DNA of 64,000 bases from Haliotis asinina (GCF_037392515.1 NC_090290.1:16877753-16941752); one strand, 5' to 3'; counted from the first letter of the stretch, positions 42,991 through 54,909 are shown. Notes: generated from the sequence alone by a model not told the origin. Translations and numbers: made by a program.

Positions 42991-43235
42991 GACTAGCATC
43001 AGTTCCTGGAGACTACTTCCAACCCGGATCGTAGGGCAGGACAAACAGTGTGAATTACAATGAGCACCTAAAGCCATTAGCGATAAATATAACAGTGACA
43101 ACATATGACGTGAATTTTTTCATGCATGTCATCTCGTTATCGTCTACATAAGGCGGCATAAAAAATAAAACTTTCTCGGGCACACGTATTTCCAATATGA
43201 CGAGTGCGGTAGGGCTTTATCTTTAATTTTTTATT

Positions 43236-43402
43236 AAAAAAAGTGACGAGAGAGGAACACATTTGTATTTTTTCTTCTCTGAGAAATACAGCTTGCGAAG
43301 TTTACTATGTGTTACTGAGCTATAGGTTCAGTCACACTCGTTCTTACAGACGCTCATTCTTATAGTGGACAAATGGATGACTGGGATGCGGCCAAGTCAG
43401 TT
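43236..43402 (+). repeat. Dispersed repeat, copy 2 (partner 10836-10998)
   Basis: Ordered match to 10836-10998; see there. It directly precedes a family A copy. Confidence 0.75.
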
Positions 43403-43409
43403 TCTTTAA

Positions 43410-43655
43410 ATAGTGAGTGAGTGAATGTAGTTTTACGCCGCACTCAGCAATAGTCCAGCTGCATATAATCTGTATATAATCGAGTCTGGAGCAGACAATC
43501 CAGTGATCATCAATATGAACATTAATCTGCGCAAAAGGAAACCGATGACATGTGTCAACCAAGTCAGCGAGTCTGACCACCAAATCCCGTTAGTTGCAAG
43601 CATGGGTTGCTGAAGGCCTATTCTACCCCCTGACCTTCACGGGTCTTTTTAAACA
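43410..43655 (+). repeat. Repeat family A copy, near full length
   Basis: AGTGAGTGAGTGAATGTAG, TTTTACGCCGCACTCAGCAA, CCAGTGATCATCAATATGAA, ACCGATGACATGTGTCAACC and GACCTTCACGGGTC. A stretch is missing near the GCCTCTTACGA block. Confidence 0.8.
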
Positions 43656-44520
43656 GTATTATACTATATATAACATTAGGAGCCTGTCGGTGTCGTGAAA
43701 TCAGGAGACATGCTTTAACATAAGAACACATCACAAGCTTTACAAATACGTCACAAAAGTACATCACAAGAATACATCATAATAATACTCACGTACAGAT
43801 GTACTAGTATTCTTCGTTACAACAATCGTTCTCTCTGAGTAAATCTCGATCCGATTTAGTTTTCGCTCTATATGTAATGGATACATTCCCTCGACCAACA
43901 GTTGGATCAATAAACATACCACAGATGCATTCACATCCTGAAATAACGTACATGGACTGGTATACCTTATATACACGCCTGCCTTCATTAACAATGCACT
44001 TACTAACGCTCAGGTGTGTTTGATTATTCCTGGAATATTACATTCTACATTGACTGGCCGAAGCTGTAACAAATTCAATATTTGTTCCAGGACGAAGTTG
44101 GATGCATTGTCAGTTGAACACATCCAATAATCTCCAAACTGAAATTAAGTTTAATCACATGAAGCTGACAAACTGTAGGAAATGAAATATTTCATCGTGT
44201 TTGATACGAAATGTGTTTTGATGCCGAGTACTTGTTTATTGTGTTATCAGTGCATTTTGTCACTAGAATCTTATGCTTTACCATTTTCGTCTTTGATACA
44301 ACATTTTTGTTTTCAAATTGGTGCTATAACATTTTCTCTTTGTAAATAATAAAATATTGTGTATATTTTAAGGTTAACTTATTCAAACTTTGTGATAATA
44401 TGTATGCGTGTAGGCGTTGCTTAGTTGCTATGTGGCTGAAATTGTGTCGATGCTAAGTAAATCTTCACTCACACACTCACTATTCATGAATGCAGCATGA
44501 AAGTAGATTCCTGCACCTAC
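43655..44520. other. No gene seen
   Basis: A short degenerate ACATCACAAG-type repeat at 43718-43790. Otherwise AT-rich and featureless. Confidence 0.4.
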
Positions 44521-44523
44521 TGA

Positions 44524-44925
44524 GTTACTGTTTGTTTGTTTGTTTGTTTGTTTGTTTGTTGAACGCCGCACACAGTTATACAACCCGCCTGGACCAGACA
44601 GTTCAGTGATCGATATTATGGGCACATATTTTAAGCAATTTGGATACGACGACACGTGTCAACCAAGTCAGCGTGTCTGACCACCGACACAAGTTGGGAT
44701 ACGATGTGTCAACCAAGTCAGCGAGCCTGACCACCTGATCCCGTTTGGTGCCTCTAAAGGACTAGCATGGGTTACTGAAGATGAGGAAGGAGAGTTCAAT
44801 ACAATGCGAGTCTTAAACAGCCCAAGACACAAACACAGTAGCATGTGGTCGCTCATCTTCCTCTTACGACAAACAAGGGTTGCTGAAGACCAACTCTAAC
44901 CCGGATCTACCCATTGAACTGATCG
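44524..44925 (+). repeat. Repeat family A copy with internal insertion and (TTTG)n
   Basis: (TTTG)n at 44528-44560, then family A (GAACGCCGCACACAGTTATA, CTGGACCAGACAGTTCAGTG, GTGTCAACCAAGTCAGCGTG). After GACCACCG the segment 44692-44870 intervenes, and family A resumes with CTCTTACGACAAACAAGGGT and CTCTAACCCGGATCTACC. Confidence 0.8.
44692..44870 (+). repeat. Duplicated segment, copy 2 (partner 42815-42990)
   Basis: See 42815-42990. It sits inside another family A copy, at the point expected for unequal exchange or template switching between two family A copies. Confidence 0.9.
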
Positions 44926-45345
44926 TCAGAGTATGTGCTCTCGTCACTATTATGTCTGATACTCAATGTGTTGTCTTATTAGTTTAGACAACTCTTTGCT
45001 TACTTTAAAAAGCGACATTGTGTGTCTTTGCATTGCTATTGTGTTACACTCTTGTGTATCAAATATCACTTTATCCCGTCATATTCAACACGGTTGCTCG
45101 CAGCCACAACACAAATCTTATAGCAAGACAGTAACTACACTCTGAAATCCGCTTAAACGGATATGTAACAGGGAATGCCTGTTCGTTGATGTGTGTTTGC
45201 CACACTTGGAATGAATGGCAAGTAACACCTTGGTACCCATGAACGTCTGCTCTGTGTTAAAGAAGTTAATGACCCCAAGTTCCAGAAACGGAACTACCAA
45301 TGTAGTAACCGCATTATTTTCTCCTTTCAGACTGCCCTTGCGTCA
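44925..45345. other. No gene seen
   Basis: No supported coding sequence or repeat. Confidence 0.4.
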
Positions 45346-45349
45346 ATTC

Positions 45350-45455
45350 TAAAACCATAAATAAAGCATGTCTAGATTTCCCCAACCTCCATCTCACCGG
45401 GGCTCCATTTCAACTTAAGAATAACTGCTATCATATTTTCATACATTAGGAGACT
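45350..45455 (+). repeat. Dispersed repeat E, copy 3
   Basis: AATAAAGCATGTCTAGATTT, CTCCATCTCACCGGGGCTCC and TCATACATTAGGAGACTA. Confidence 0.6.
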
Positions 45456-45520
45456 ACCCAATCCCTGAAAAGAAAAGACGACATCAGGTGCCCTTGAACA
45501 GGTGTTTGTGTGTGTGCGCG

Positions 45521-45620
45521 GTGCAGTGCGGTGCGGTGCGGTGCGGTGCGGTGCGGTGCGGTGCGGTGCGGTGCGGTGCGGTGCGGTGCGGTGCGGTGCG
45601 GTGCAGTGCGGTGCGGTGCT
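45521..45620 (+). repeat. (GTGCG)n pentanucleotide repeat, 20 units
   Basis: Almost pure, with a GTGCA variant unit at the start and again near the end. G-rich on the plus strand. Minus-strand (HRTAP)n reading frames are artefacts. Confidence 0.97.
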
Positions 45621-45624
45621 GCGT

Positions 45625-48245
45625 GCATGTGTTAGGATAGATGTTCCTTTTAATGGTTAAATATGTAATATATAGATTTATATATGCGTGTATGTATCTG
45701 TGCGTGCGTGTGTGCGTGCACTGAATGCATAACGGAAGGATACATGAGGCTAACTGTTGTTGAGTCTCCAATAGCAATTAATACCTGGTAGAAACGAAAA
45801 ACTATCGATGCATGTATAGTACGTTATATTATCTACAATGTACGAACTGACTTCAGTTGTTAAATGTGTGGCGCAAAATACAATGTGTTTGGGTGCAGAC
45901 TTGCACCTTCAATAAGTGTATGTTTTAACCGTTAACTGATCTGGGTTTCAAATTACGAGTCAGATATTAAAAGCGACTGAACCTACTTGTTTTATCTCAT
46001 ACAAAACTAAACACTCATTTGGGAACTTTAAATAAGGCAATTCAAAGAAACAAAAAAATATTGCATTCGTACTTTGCAAAACACTAATAATTGTTTTCGC
46101 AATGCTTGATTCCCGACAATAGCACCCTTGAAAAACAGCCCATCGACAAGTCCAGAATAAAACATAAAACAAACATAGTACCTTCAGGAAGATCCCCTTG
46201 GATGCTCACGCGCATCCTATCATTATCAGAGCGTTATCAGCAACCCCAATGTCCTCCCATTAATAACTAGGTCACGTCCTTCCGTCATAAAGCAGCTGTG
46301 GAGATTATTGTGATTGTTATACAACACCAATCTGGTTCTCAGCCTGTGCGGAAAACCATTAAAGCGAGCCTTCGAATATACCTCATAGACAGCAAAATCT
46401 TGATGAAAACCACATTTGACTGAAGCTGCTTAATCGGCAAACATCCGATGCAGAAAGCATAAGGCTTTGAAATACTTGCTAGTACTTTCCTATCGAAGGA
46501 CTCGTTGCCGTAGGTGCCTACTATAAGGATCTTACCAGCAATCGTCTAGTAGGACACGCCATGGTCTCTTGCAAGATGCCCTGTGATAATTTCTAGGTCA
46601 AACTGTTTTCCCAACACTCTTTACGGATATAAGCTGTCCCTCCGTGGCTCACACACACTGAAACAGATCCCGGTCCTTGTTAAGCCTCCTACTGACAACT
46701 TGATTAACATATATATGCATTTGAGGCTTAATTTGTGATGTAGGTTATTAGTCGACGTGATGACATCTTCATGTAAACATACGAACAAATTGTTTTTGAG
46801 CAAATTGTTCAAATTTGATGAATGGATGTATAACATAACATATATAACTCGCCATTTTGCTAAGCATACTCTATCGTCGTATTTATTGTGAAGTAGAAAT
46901 GGTGATGTGTTGTTAATGAAAAGTTACAATTTCTGTTATTGTTGATAAAAGTGTTGAAGTCATTTCTTGTATATTGTGGTATTTAACAATATATATTTCC
47001 TAAACCGACAGGACAGTGGGATTTTTATTAAAGGATATTTATATAGCGCATACCCACGGAACTGCATGTTCAGTGTACTGATGCCTACAACACTAATCAA
47101 AATGGTTACAACACTATTCGAAATGGTTACAGCACTATTCGAAATGCTTACAACACTATTCGAAAATAGATATCGAACTGACAACGACACGCAAAGATAT
47201 GCATAAATTTTTAAAATAATTAAAAACACTGTCCTTGCTAAATAACTACATAGATATGAGACTTTACACTTTCACCTAGAAATATAAAATTGAAGTTTTT
47301 GTACGCAGCAGCTATATCTACAGTGGCTTCTCTGTTCCTTTCTATCGCATGCAAGCGACATATGTATCCTTTGAATGGCAGTCCCTGTTCTGAGAAACAG
47401 ATATTCGTTTGGCTTTAGTGTTACAAACAACATGCTTGTTATGTGATGTAAATAACTGGGAACATGTACCTGTCAAGGGCTTCCTCATAGCGCAATACCA
47501 TCCTTTGTTCCTGAGTTAAAGATTGAAGCAGTCAATCCACCTTGTTCCTCTGTGGGCCACAGTGAACGTTGTGTACAACACGACTTTGGTGTCGAGTTTC
47601 CGATCACGTTTAACTGGTTCTTGACATTCTGTTTCTAATATATGTGGGCTTAAATATCTAACGCATACTTAAAAAAGAAAAAAAGAATGGTGTCAGGCGA
47701 TTTATGTCCTCATAAAAAGAAGCCAATTTTACGTATATGAAATTACATTTTTTAACCACAATTTAGTTTCCGTGCTTGGAACACAGTGGAAGTAAAACAT
47801 GTCTGTCATTGAATCGGTGCCCACTCATATTACATGCGCAGCTTCTTAGAAAGTTCAAACCCCAAGCAGCTAAAGGTTTATATTTACCAAATTGAAGTTA
47901 CAGAATTGCTTTCACATTCACAAGAAATCACTGCAAAATGCAGATTGGATTGAACAGCCATAACTATATCAAGATCAGATATTTGTTTCAGCAGTATCGG
48001 GTTTGGACCAGACAATCTAATGATTGTCACTGTGACAGCGTGTGTTTATAAATTAATATGGAATAGTGGCAGTAGGTGTTTGCGAACAAGTGAGCATTTT
48101 ATGCCCTACCTGAAATAATTAGGGGGCATTAGACAAAACATTGAACTGCATCTGAACATGTGTGGTATTCATTCCCTGCTGCTAGAACATGGACAACTTT
48201 TTTGGTTGAGTCCCATCCGGGATTCTAACACGGACTAGGCGACTG
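45625..48245. other. No gene seen over about 2.6 kb
   Basis: AT-rich. The only structure noted is a 21-base unit, AA(T)GGTTACAACACTATTCG, repeated three times at 47098-47166, and a family A scrap (GGTTTGGACCAGACAATCTA) at about 48000-48025. Confidence 0.45.
47098..47168 (+). repeat. 21-bp tandem, three copies
   Basis: AATGGTTACAACACTATTCG, then AATGGTTACAGCACTATTCG, then AATGCTTACAACACTATTCG, each plus A. Confidence 0.9.
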
Positions 48246-48251
48246 ACTTTG

Positions 48252-48410
48252 TGTGCTGACGATTAGGTGCCTGCCTCTGAGGATGCGGGTTCGAATCCCG
48301 GATGGGACTCAATTAAAAAGTACTAGAATTTGTACTTTAGTAAGAAAGTGAAATCCCAAATATGACATATGTTGAATTTGACCACTTTCTAAATGACATC
48401 GTGTAATCAT
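48252..48410 (+). repeat. tRNA-derived SINE (family C), best copy
   Basis: B-box GGTTCGAATCC in a tRNA-like head (48265-48310), then a body with CTAGAATTTGTACTTTAG, AGTGAAATCCCAAATATGAC and TTTGACCACTTTCTAAATGA. A second, independent tRNA-headed family, also present at 54915 and 57705. Confidence 0.65.
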
Positions 48411-49065
48411 AGATAAGAAGTCAAAAGAATATTAGTATCAACTTGATCTTTCAAGTCATTACAACTGATTTGTCAGAATCAGTTGATCGTAACTTATTTT
48501 GTATAGTATATAACATCATAAGGGTAATATGCATTAAGACTGCTGTCAGTTCGAAGACGTTTACTAATTTGGCTGTACCGAAAGCTGATTTACTCATGAG
48601 AGTGATGGGTACAAATTTGGGATTCGATCCCGAATCAGCGAATCCTGGCAGAATGTCCAACAGTGCCACCATTCTCGCAACAGAACCGCTGGAAGATGCT
48701 TCGTAATGTCGAGGTCGGGTTTCCAACCCACCGCTCAGCCTCCACTTAACGAAGACGTCAGACGTACAATTTACCATAATAAATAAATTCAGTTTAAAAA
48801 TTCGTTGAATTTGAAGTTTGAAGTTGCCCTTTATACCAACAACTTGAATACATATGTGTAAACATCCATTCATATATCTATTACTCCAAATGAATTGTGC
48901 CGTCACATGAGTTTTCCCTCATAAACAAAATGATCACATATATCAACGCTAAAGTCACAGAGCATGGACATGTTGACACAAGACTGTAGCCGAAATGGTT
49001 CTCTCGACGGTATGGCCATCCTCATAAATGTACCGCTCGACTGATTTGTAAATAAAAGCGACTGA
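48410..49065. other. No gene seen
   Basis: GGGATTCGATCCCGAATC at about 48620 could be another reverse tRNA-like head. The 151-codon minus frame at 48451-48906 is unsupported. The 3' untranslated region of the exon below probably ends at the right edge. Confidence 0.35.
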
Positions 49066-49069
49066 CCTC

Positions 49070-49079
49070 TTTATTTATT
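49070..49079 (-). promoter_or_regulatory. Overlapping AATAAA polyadenylation signals
   Basis: GGAATAAATAAAG on the minus strand gives two overlapping AATAAA hexamers, about 165 bases beyond the TAG stop of the exon at 49241-49395, a normal distance for a short 3' untranslated region. Confidence 0.45.
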
Positions 49080-49240
49080 CCGGACAGAGTCGATTGTATG
49101 ATTTCAGTAACAGCGACCTTAATCCTTTCTCGATACAAGTATATATAACATGCATTGTTATCTCGTCCAGCTTAACGTTTGTTTTGTTCTGTTTTCTTTA
49201 TACATATGAACTTCAGTTCCTCGAATTTATACCTTGGATC

Positions 49241-49395
49241 CTACAGCCTTGAATAACTTTTCATCAAGTCGGCGTCATGTGTTTTGGAACTGCTGTTGTT
49301 TCTCGTCAAAGGGGAAAGTTTTCTTTCTGTTTTCTCCATAGTATTAGATGTGGAGGATAAAGAAGGATTTGTTGGAATTTGCTGTTTTTCCGAAT
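49241..49395 (-). CDS. Putative C-terminal exon of an unidentified gene
   Basis: After an acceptor (GTCCTCTGCATCTAG ending at 49396) the frame continues for 50 codons to TAG: EKQQIPTNPSLSSTSN, then TMEKTERKLSPLTRNNSSSK and KTHDADLMKSYSRL. It is hydrophilic and rich in serine, threonine, lysine and asparagine, like a cytoplasmic or disordered tail. Phase 1 at the acceptor (the first base of GAT would come from the previous exon). AATAAA signals follow. No family is recognised and the upstream exon is not identified; a candidate acceptor (TTTCTTTTCCAG) precedes open sequence at about 49892, but the frame there is ambiguous. Confidence 0.4.
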
Positions 49396-49399
49396 CTAG

Positions 49400-50859
49400 A
49401 TGCAGAGGACATAAAATGTAAAAACAGTTAGCCATACATTCGGGGAAAATATATGTGTCTAAACATCCAAACATCCTAAAGCACACTCATTTCAGTGAGT
49501 GAGTGAGTGGCTATTGAGTGAGTGAGTGCGGACACGAGTGAGTGAGTGACAGGGTTTGTGAGGGAGTGAATTAATCAGTCTATTTTTTTTCTTTCGAATG
49601 CCAACATTTCATGATAAATCTGGGAACATTAGCCACAATCATCCTGAACCTTAAATGCAAGACCCACGTGCAACTGAAGTGTCTGTTTGCAAATCGCAAT
49701 AACGTCTCCAGGCATTTATAAAATTGTCAAGTTTTGTCGGGATGATGTCGTGTAACGGGACTGATATTTATTACATGTGCTGAGAACATTTGTCCAACCC
49801 ACCGCATGCTATCCACGTGTATCGTAAAGAGGTGTTTCCCGAAAAGGCAGAAACCGCAAAGCCGTTCGCTAAACTCATAACAAACTCCTGGAAAAGAAAT
49901 ATACGTAAAATAATTTATGACCTCAAAGTCTGGTTTTCTGCTGTATCGGGCAATATCCAACACCACATGCAACCATACATCGACTTAGGTGGTTCTTCGT
50001 GGCCGCCTATGAACACTGGAGAAAACGGAAAATTTAGGAGCAAACCTCTGAATGTGTATGCCAAATAACAAGCATTATGCGTATCATGCGTTACAGTCTT
50101 AATGTCAACACATTTAAGTGTAAATATCAGATGTATTTATTTTCATACATTATATTCATATCATTATAACACCATTTTAGAACTCACACACTGGAATCGG
50201 TTCTGGTAGGTAGGACTGGTTACTCTCTGGCAATGACATTAAATGTATTTTCAAATTCCTACAGCCCTTACTACTTTACCACCATGACACCCAACCTGTT
50301 TAGCAGGACTTACAGTTGAATAAATACCAACACACAGTGTGATATGTCTGTTTTCTCCTATCACAGTATACTAAAAGGAATTGAGCTGGATGTTTATAAC
50401 GCGCCTTTCCAGACTTAATATCCTGCTCAAAGCACACAATCAGATCATTATTACTCCTGATAATCAAAATGCCTGTGAGGCGCTAGAAGGGTCATAGTCA
50501 TGTCATATCCCATCGGGTACCCACAGGATGAACAGAGGAATTTTTTAACAAACTCATCTGCCTATGGTAAGACCACGTGTATCACACGTGCATCGTTGTG
50601 AGGCAGGACTGAGGTCACAGAAACACACAGGAGTCAGGCAGTCAAACACAGTCAACCATCAAATGACTCTACGCGCAGTTCCTTAGCTTCAATTGATGTA
50701 CGTTTGACCCGAACTTTATGCGCAGGACCACATGCCACCACGTAAAAACACATTTTTCTGATTTTGATTGTGTTTCTAATACAATATATGTATGAATAAC
50801 CCAGGTATTTCTGAAAATAAAGGCAAACATTTCTAAAGATATGTCTGTGATGAGGACAG

Positions 50860-50860
<1 letters not shown>
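49400..50860. other. No gene assigned; possible further exon near 49800-49893
   Basis: (GAGT)n patches occur at 49495-49545. On the minus strand a good acceptor (ATATTTCTTTTCCAG ending at about 49893) precedes sequence open in two frames, with TGCG|GTGGGT as a possible donor. I cannot choose the frame. The rest is featureless. Confidence 0.3.
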
Positions 50861-50909
<49 letters not shown>

Positions 50910-50910
50910 G
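50861..50910 (+). repeat. (CAT)n microsatellite
   Basis: Pure trinucleotide run of about 16 units. Confidence 0.97.
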
Positions 50911-50939
50911 ACATACCTTATGTAGACAAGAAGAGTGAA

Positions 50940-51090
50940 AGTTTAATATTCCGCCGGTTATAGCAATATTCCTGTAATATTCCAGCTATGAACTTCATTC
51001 ATTTTGCCCATGTGTGGAATCGAACCCGGGTCTTCGACATGACGGCCTAATGTTTAAACTTCTAGGCTACCCATGCGCCTCCAAGGCAGG
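50940..51090 (-). repeat. tRNA-headed SINE (family B), reverse, near full length
   Basis: CGCCGGTTATAGCAATATTC and AATATTCCAGCTATGAACTT, then GTGGAATCGAACCCGGGTC (reverse B-box) and TTTAAACTTCTAGGCTACCC (reverse A-box region). Confidence 0.7.
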
Positions 51091-51860
51091 AAGAAGACAA
51101 CGTTAGATATCCATGCAACATAATAATGATATCTTGTTTACATTAGGGCTCATTTTCTGAATATATATGAATAATTCATTTGCACTTTGTAGCATCATAT
51201 CTAGTTTCTGACTATACTTGTATAGTCCACATACAATTTTTATTTGACTGTCATACAGTCCTGAAAGAAATACATACAAAAAACCATACAACTATAGGAT
51301 GTGTGGTAGGTCTAGGCTTGTAATGGTAATAAGAATTTATGTTCAAGTTATGAAATTCCAAGCCATTATCTCTCTGCAGATGTGTTTAGTCTCTAAAAAT
51401 GAAGAACGCCTCTTGGTTCCTTTTCATTTTTATTTTAAATGGTGTTTGAACTTGTTTGTCTGTAAAATATGTTCATTACAAAGAACAGTTGTTACAAACA
51501 TGCAAGTTTTCAAATGTATCTATGGATGGATGCGTAAATATAACACTTTATCAAGTGTCTGGATCGATGGCACAAATGTGTTGTAATTTAAATACCATTT
51601 GGGTTACAGGATTAAATAGTAATATAATAGAAAAACGTCATGGACTTTGTTATATATTTCTGTAGTTCTTGTTTAATATGTTTGAAATATAGAATCGTAT
51701 CAAATGTTAGATTTTGATGTTTTATTTACATGTAGCTGTTAGTCAAAGTGTGATTTAAATTCTTAATTTTGATTTTTAACTTAACTTGAATTAAATTTGT
51801 ACTTTTTTTGTCGATAGCCTAATAAATACGAATCATTTCGAACGCTCTTTCTTTCATCCA
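51090..51860. other. No gene seen
   Basis: Very AT-rich. Short frames on both strands are unsupported. Confidence 0.4.
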
Positions 51861-51863
51861 TTT

Positions 51864-52320
51864 TCAAAGCTGATGTGAATCTGAGTGGGATATCTCCAAT
51901 GGTGGAAATGCTTGTGTACTGCTTAATTCAGAACCTATGTGTGCCATGTGCCCCAAAGCTCGAGACATGTTCTTCGTCTGATCAGTGTCATTACATAGTT
52001 GAAACCACGCATCGGGATCTAGAAATAAATATTTCTTAGAGGAAATGCTTGTTCCACCAGCTTCATATAATACTTTAACATTCGCCACATGCTGGGAGGT
52101 TAAAAATAGACCTTTGTCTCAGCGTCTAACTGCGGGAACCAACGATGCCTCTACAATCATTGTTTTCTTTGCAATAGAACCCGAGCCCTTGCATGTATTT
52201 ATATTTCTCCCTGTGTTGTTCCAGTTCACCGAGCACATGTTGCCTGCCTTCCCAAAGCTGGCGCCGTCCTTGGCATTGTTCAACCACATCCGCTACTAAA
52301 TGTGTTATCCTTGAAGACAA
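51864..52320 (-). pseudogene. Frameshifted coding remnant, unknown family
   Basis: Two minus-strand frames follow one another with protein-like composition. The upstream one (52320-52126) has a charged, probably coiled segment (WEGRQHVLGELEQHREKYKY). The downstream one (52088-51864) reads VLYEAGGTSISSKKYLFLDP, then AWFQLCNDTDQTKNMSRALG and ends at TGA. A stop and frame change separate them. It could be the decayed C-terminus of a transposon protein or exons of a gene; I do not recognise either part. Confidence 0.3.
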
Positions 52321-52720
52321 ATAACAATTAGCTGCCGTCTAGAAACCCCATGAGGTTCGTTGCTTAAGCTGGATACTCCTGGGGTCGATATGCGCTGCTG
52401 TTGACAGTTTTTTCCCATTGCACCACGTTTTTTAATGTTTAACCATTCCTCAAAATCTGTAACAGTTTTATCTGTGGGGAGAGATGTGTTTTATCATTTC
52501 AGCAAATGTGTTTTTTTTTCTCGAACATACGGAGCGATACACGCTGCCAGAAGGAATCTGGTATTTGAAGCGTTTGTAGTCTGTCAGGATTTTTGCTTGC
52601 TTGTTTGTTTGGTTGTGTGGGATTTTGATTGTTTTAGTTTAAACAAAGACGCCATACAGATTCCTCTTTCAGTAATAACTCCAAACTATGCTTTAGGCTC
52701 TGTGAAGAACTGGTCTGCAT

Positions 52721-52842
52721 GCAGCAACAAATGTTTGTCTTAAAAGGTGACTAACGCTACTGCATGATATGTATCCCATTTAAGAAGATCGATGCCCCTG
52801 ATGTCAATCACTGGACGGTCTGTTTGTATCACCACAAGGCCG
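52721..52842 (-). repeat. Repeat family A fragment, diverged
   Basis: CAGCAACAAATGTTTGTCTT, AAAAGGTGACTAACG, AAGATCGATGCCCCTGATGT and CAATCACTGGACGGTCTG. Confidence 0.5.
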
Positions 52843-52844
52843 AA

Positions 52845-54370
52845 TTATTCTACAGTGAGGTGATATGCTTAAACTTTGAGTTTGGTCTAAATAGCATAAT
52901 TATATTTCCCTCTGTGTAATGGTTTAAGACGTATTTCCGTTATCTGGGTAATTTTAAAAGCATTTCCGCAGTATCCAAACTGGCAAAACTCTAAAAACTT
53001 TGGTGACACTCGCTAATAGCTAAGACATATTCGGAATAATTGCAGTATCTTTCCAAAGCCGTGTATATGCTGTATGTTTCAAGTAGTTTTGATATTAGTC
53101 ATGTATATCTACAATTGAGGGGACTGAAGTGATTATTCGAGTTATCTGGGTTTCGATACAAACATAAATGCACAAGCTTCCATTCGAGACAATCGTATGC
53201 TGGTTCCAGAAAAGTTGACTTCGTACATGGATAAGTTCTTTCAATAACATTTATTTCTTGGTCGATCGAGCTGATTGCACACTAGGAAAGTGAGTTATAT
53301 TTATGTTTACCTTTAACATTTCGGGACTGTTAGTATTCAACAAAGTGTGGAACAAGAGAACGAGAACTTACATATAAGATAACCGATCACTATCACCAGT
53401 GCACATTTACATATGTACAGTCAGGTTTTATAGCAGTTCCCCAGTAAAATGTACTCACTTTTTCACTCATGGTTTGACTGTAATTTGTTCCAGGGCATAA
53501 AGTATGCAGTATTATGTACATCTGATTTATAATGCATCTGATTCAATATATATTGTAATATATAATACATAATTGCAATATATAATCATGATATATAATG
53601 CAACAATATCATTAGTGACAGTCTTTAGACACAATCCTAAGATATACTTTAGATTATGTAAATATTGCTAAAGATATGATGGCACGGCTTTGCAAAAAAA
53701 CTATTCCTGTTCTGCTTACACAGCGCTATTAAACTAAGGTTTCACTTGTCAAAAAATGTTTCCATATAAAAGCCATTTCTGATTTCACAAAGAAGGTAAC
53801 TGTTTGAGGAAAACAAAATGCCTTCTTTCCAAAAGCGCATACATCTTGTTTGGGGTAAAAGATAATTTCAATAATGGCTTTGTTCTTAAACTGAAAGGTA
53901 TTAAGCCCAAAATGATAGTTTCGTCTTAAAGAATTCCTATCAGACAAATCATATTGGTAACTATACTTGTGACGATAAACCTTTTTATACCCTCTATGTC
54001 TTTGTGTGATGCTTATCTGTAGTCATGTTTCATTTTCTCTCGCTTCCAGAGGGCCTAAAATATTATTTTCGTGCACTCAGATATGTATTTAAATAATTTA
54101 CGTGCATGTCACAGTGTTAACTGTTTAAAACCTCCATGGAAATGCTGGACTATTTCTTCAAACAGACATCAGAAGATTATAATAATACATTTGTATGCAC
54201 ATTTAAGACTATACCATATGTATTTGGAACAGAACACAATGAAAGAAAGTCATCAAAGAATTATTGTCTCACATTTCTTTTTCATTGTATTTATCAGCCG
54301 TCATGAAGCGTTGTATGTATGTCTGCATATGTGTTTAATATATTTTTCCAAAGAAATCTAAATATACTTT
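52845..54370. other. No gene seen over about 1.5 kb
   Basis: AT-rich. ATATATAATGCA/ATATATAATACA repetition lies at 53530-53605. No splice-supported coding sequence. Confidence 0.45.
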
Positions 54371-54380
54371 GGCACTATTT

Positions 54381-54550
54381 ATATGTGTGTGTGTGTGTGT
54401 ATATATGTGTGTGTGTGTATGTGTGTGTGTTATGTGTGTGTACGTTTATGTGTGCGTTTGTGTATATACACACATACATACATATGTACACACATGTGCA
54501 TACATATATACACACATTTACATACATACACACAAATGTATATATTCTAC
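54381..54550. repeat. Alternating purine-pyrimidine tract, TG-rich then CA-rich
   Basis: The left half is (TG)n with TATA, the right half (CA)n with TATA, so the tract is a rough inverted repeat centred near 54466. It is prone to Z-DNA or cruciform structure. Confidence 0.85.
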
Positions 54551-54909
54551 ACTGCATGTAAGACACACAGGCTTCAGTGTATGTACAAACTACCGCTGGA
54601 ATATGAACTGATCTTTGCACAGAAATACATATATATTTGACATTATTAAGTTATATATATATATCAACAGTGTACAGTAACATAAATTAAGCGCTGCCTG
54701 ACAAACATGTTATGTACAAACTGAGTCATATACCGGACAATAGTCAGGGATATTTGTAAATTTTGAAATTATGAATAATGATGTATTTATTCATTGACAT
54801 ACTGATAAAAGATCAGTCACAAAAATACCAATATCCCTAAATTATTTTGTCCAATATGTTTCGTGAGATTCGATGTAATTACACTTATGGGCCGTGCACA
54901 CGTGACACA

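Noticed and set aside
45446..45777. Frames with (HRTAP)n translation
   Set aside because: Pure artefact of the (GTGCG)n repeat.
48451..48906. 151-codon minus-strand frame
   Set aside because: No start or splice context, no domain-like features, and it overlaps a probable SINE head.
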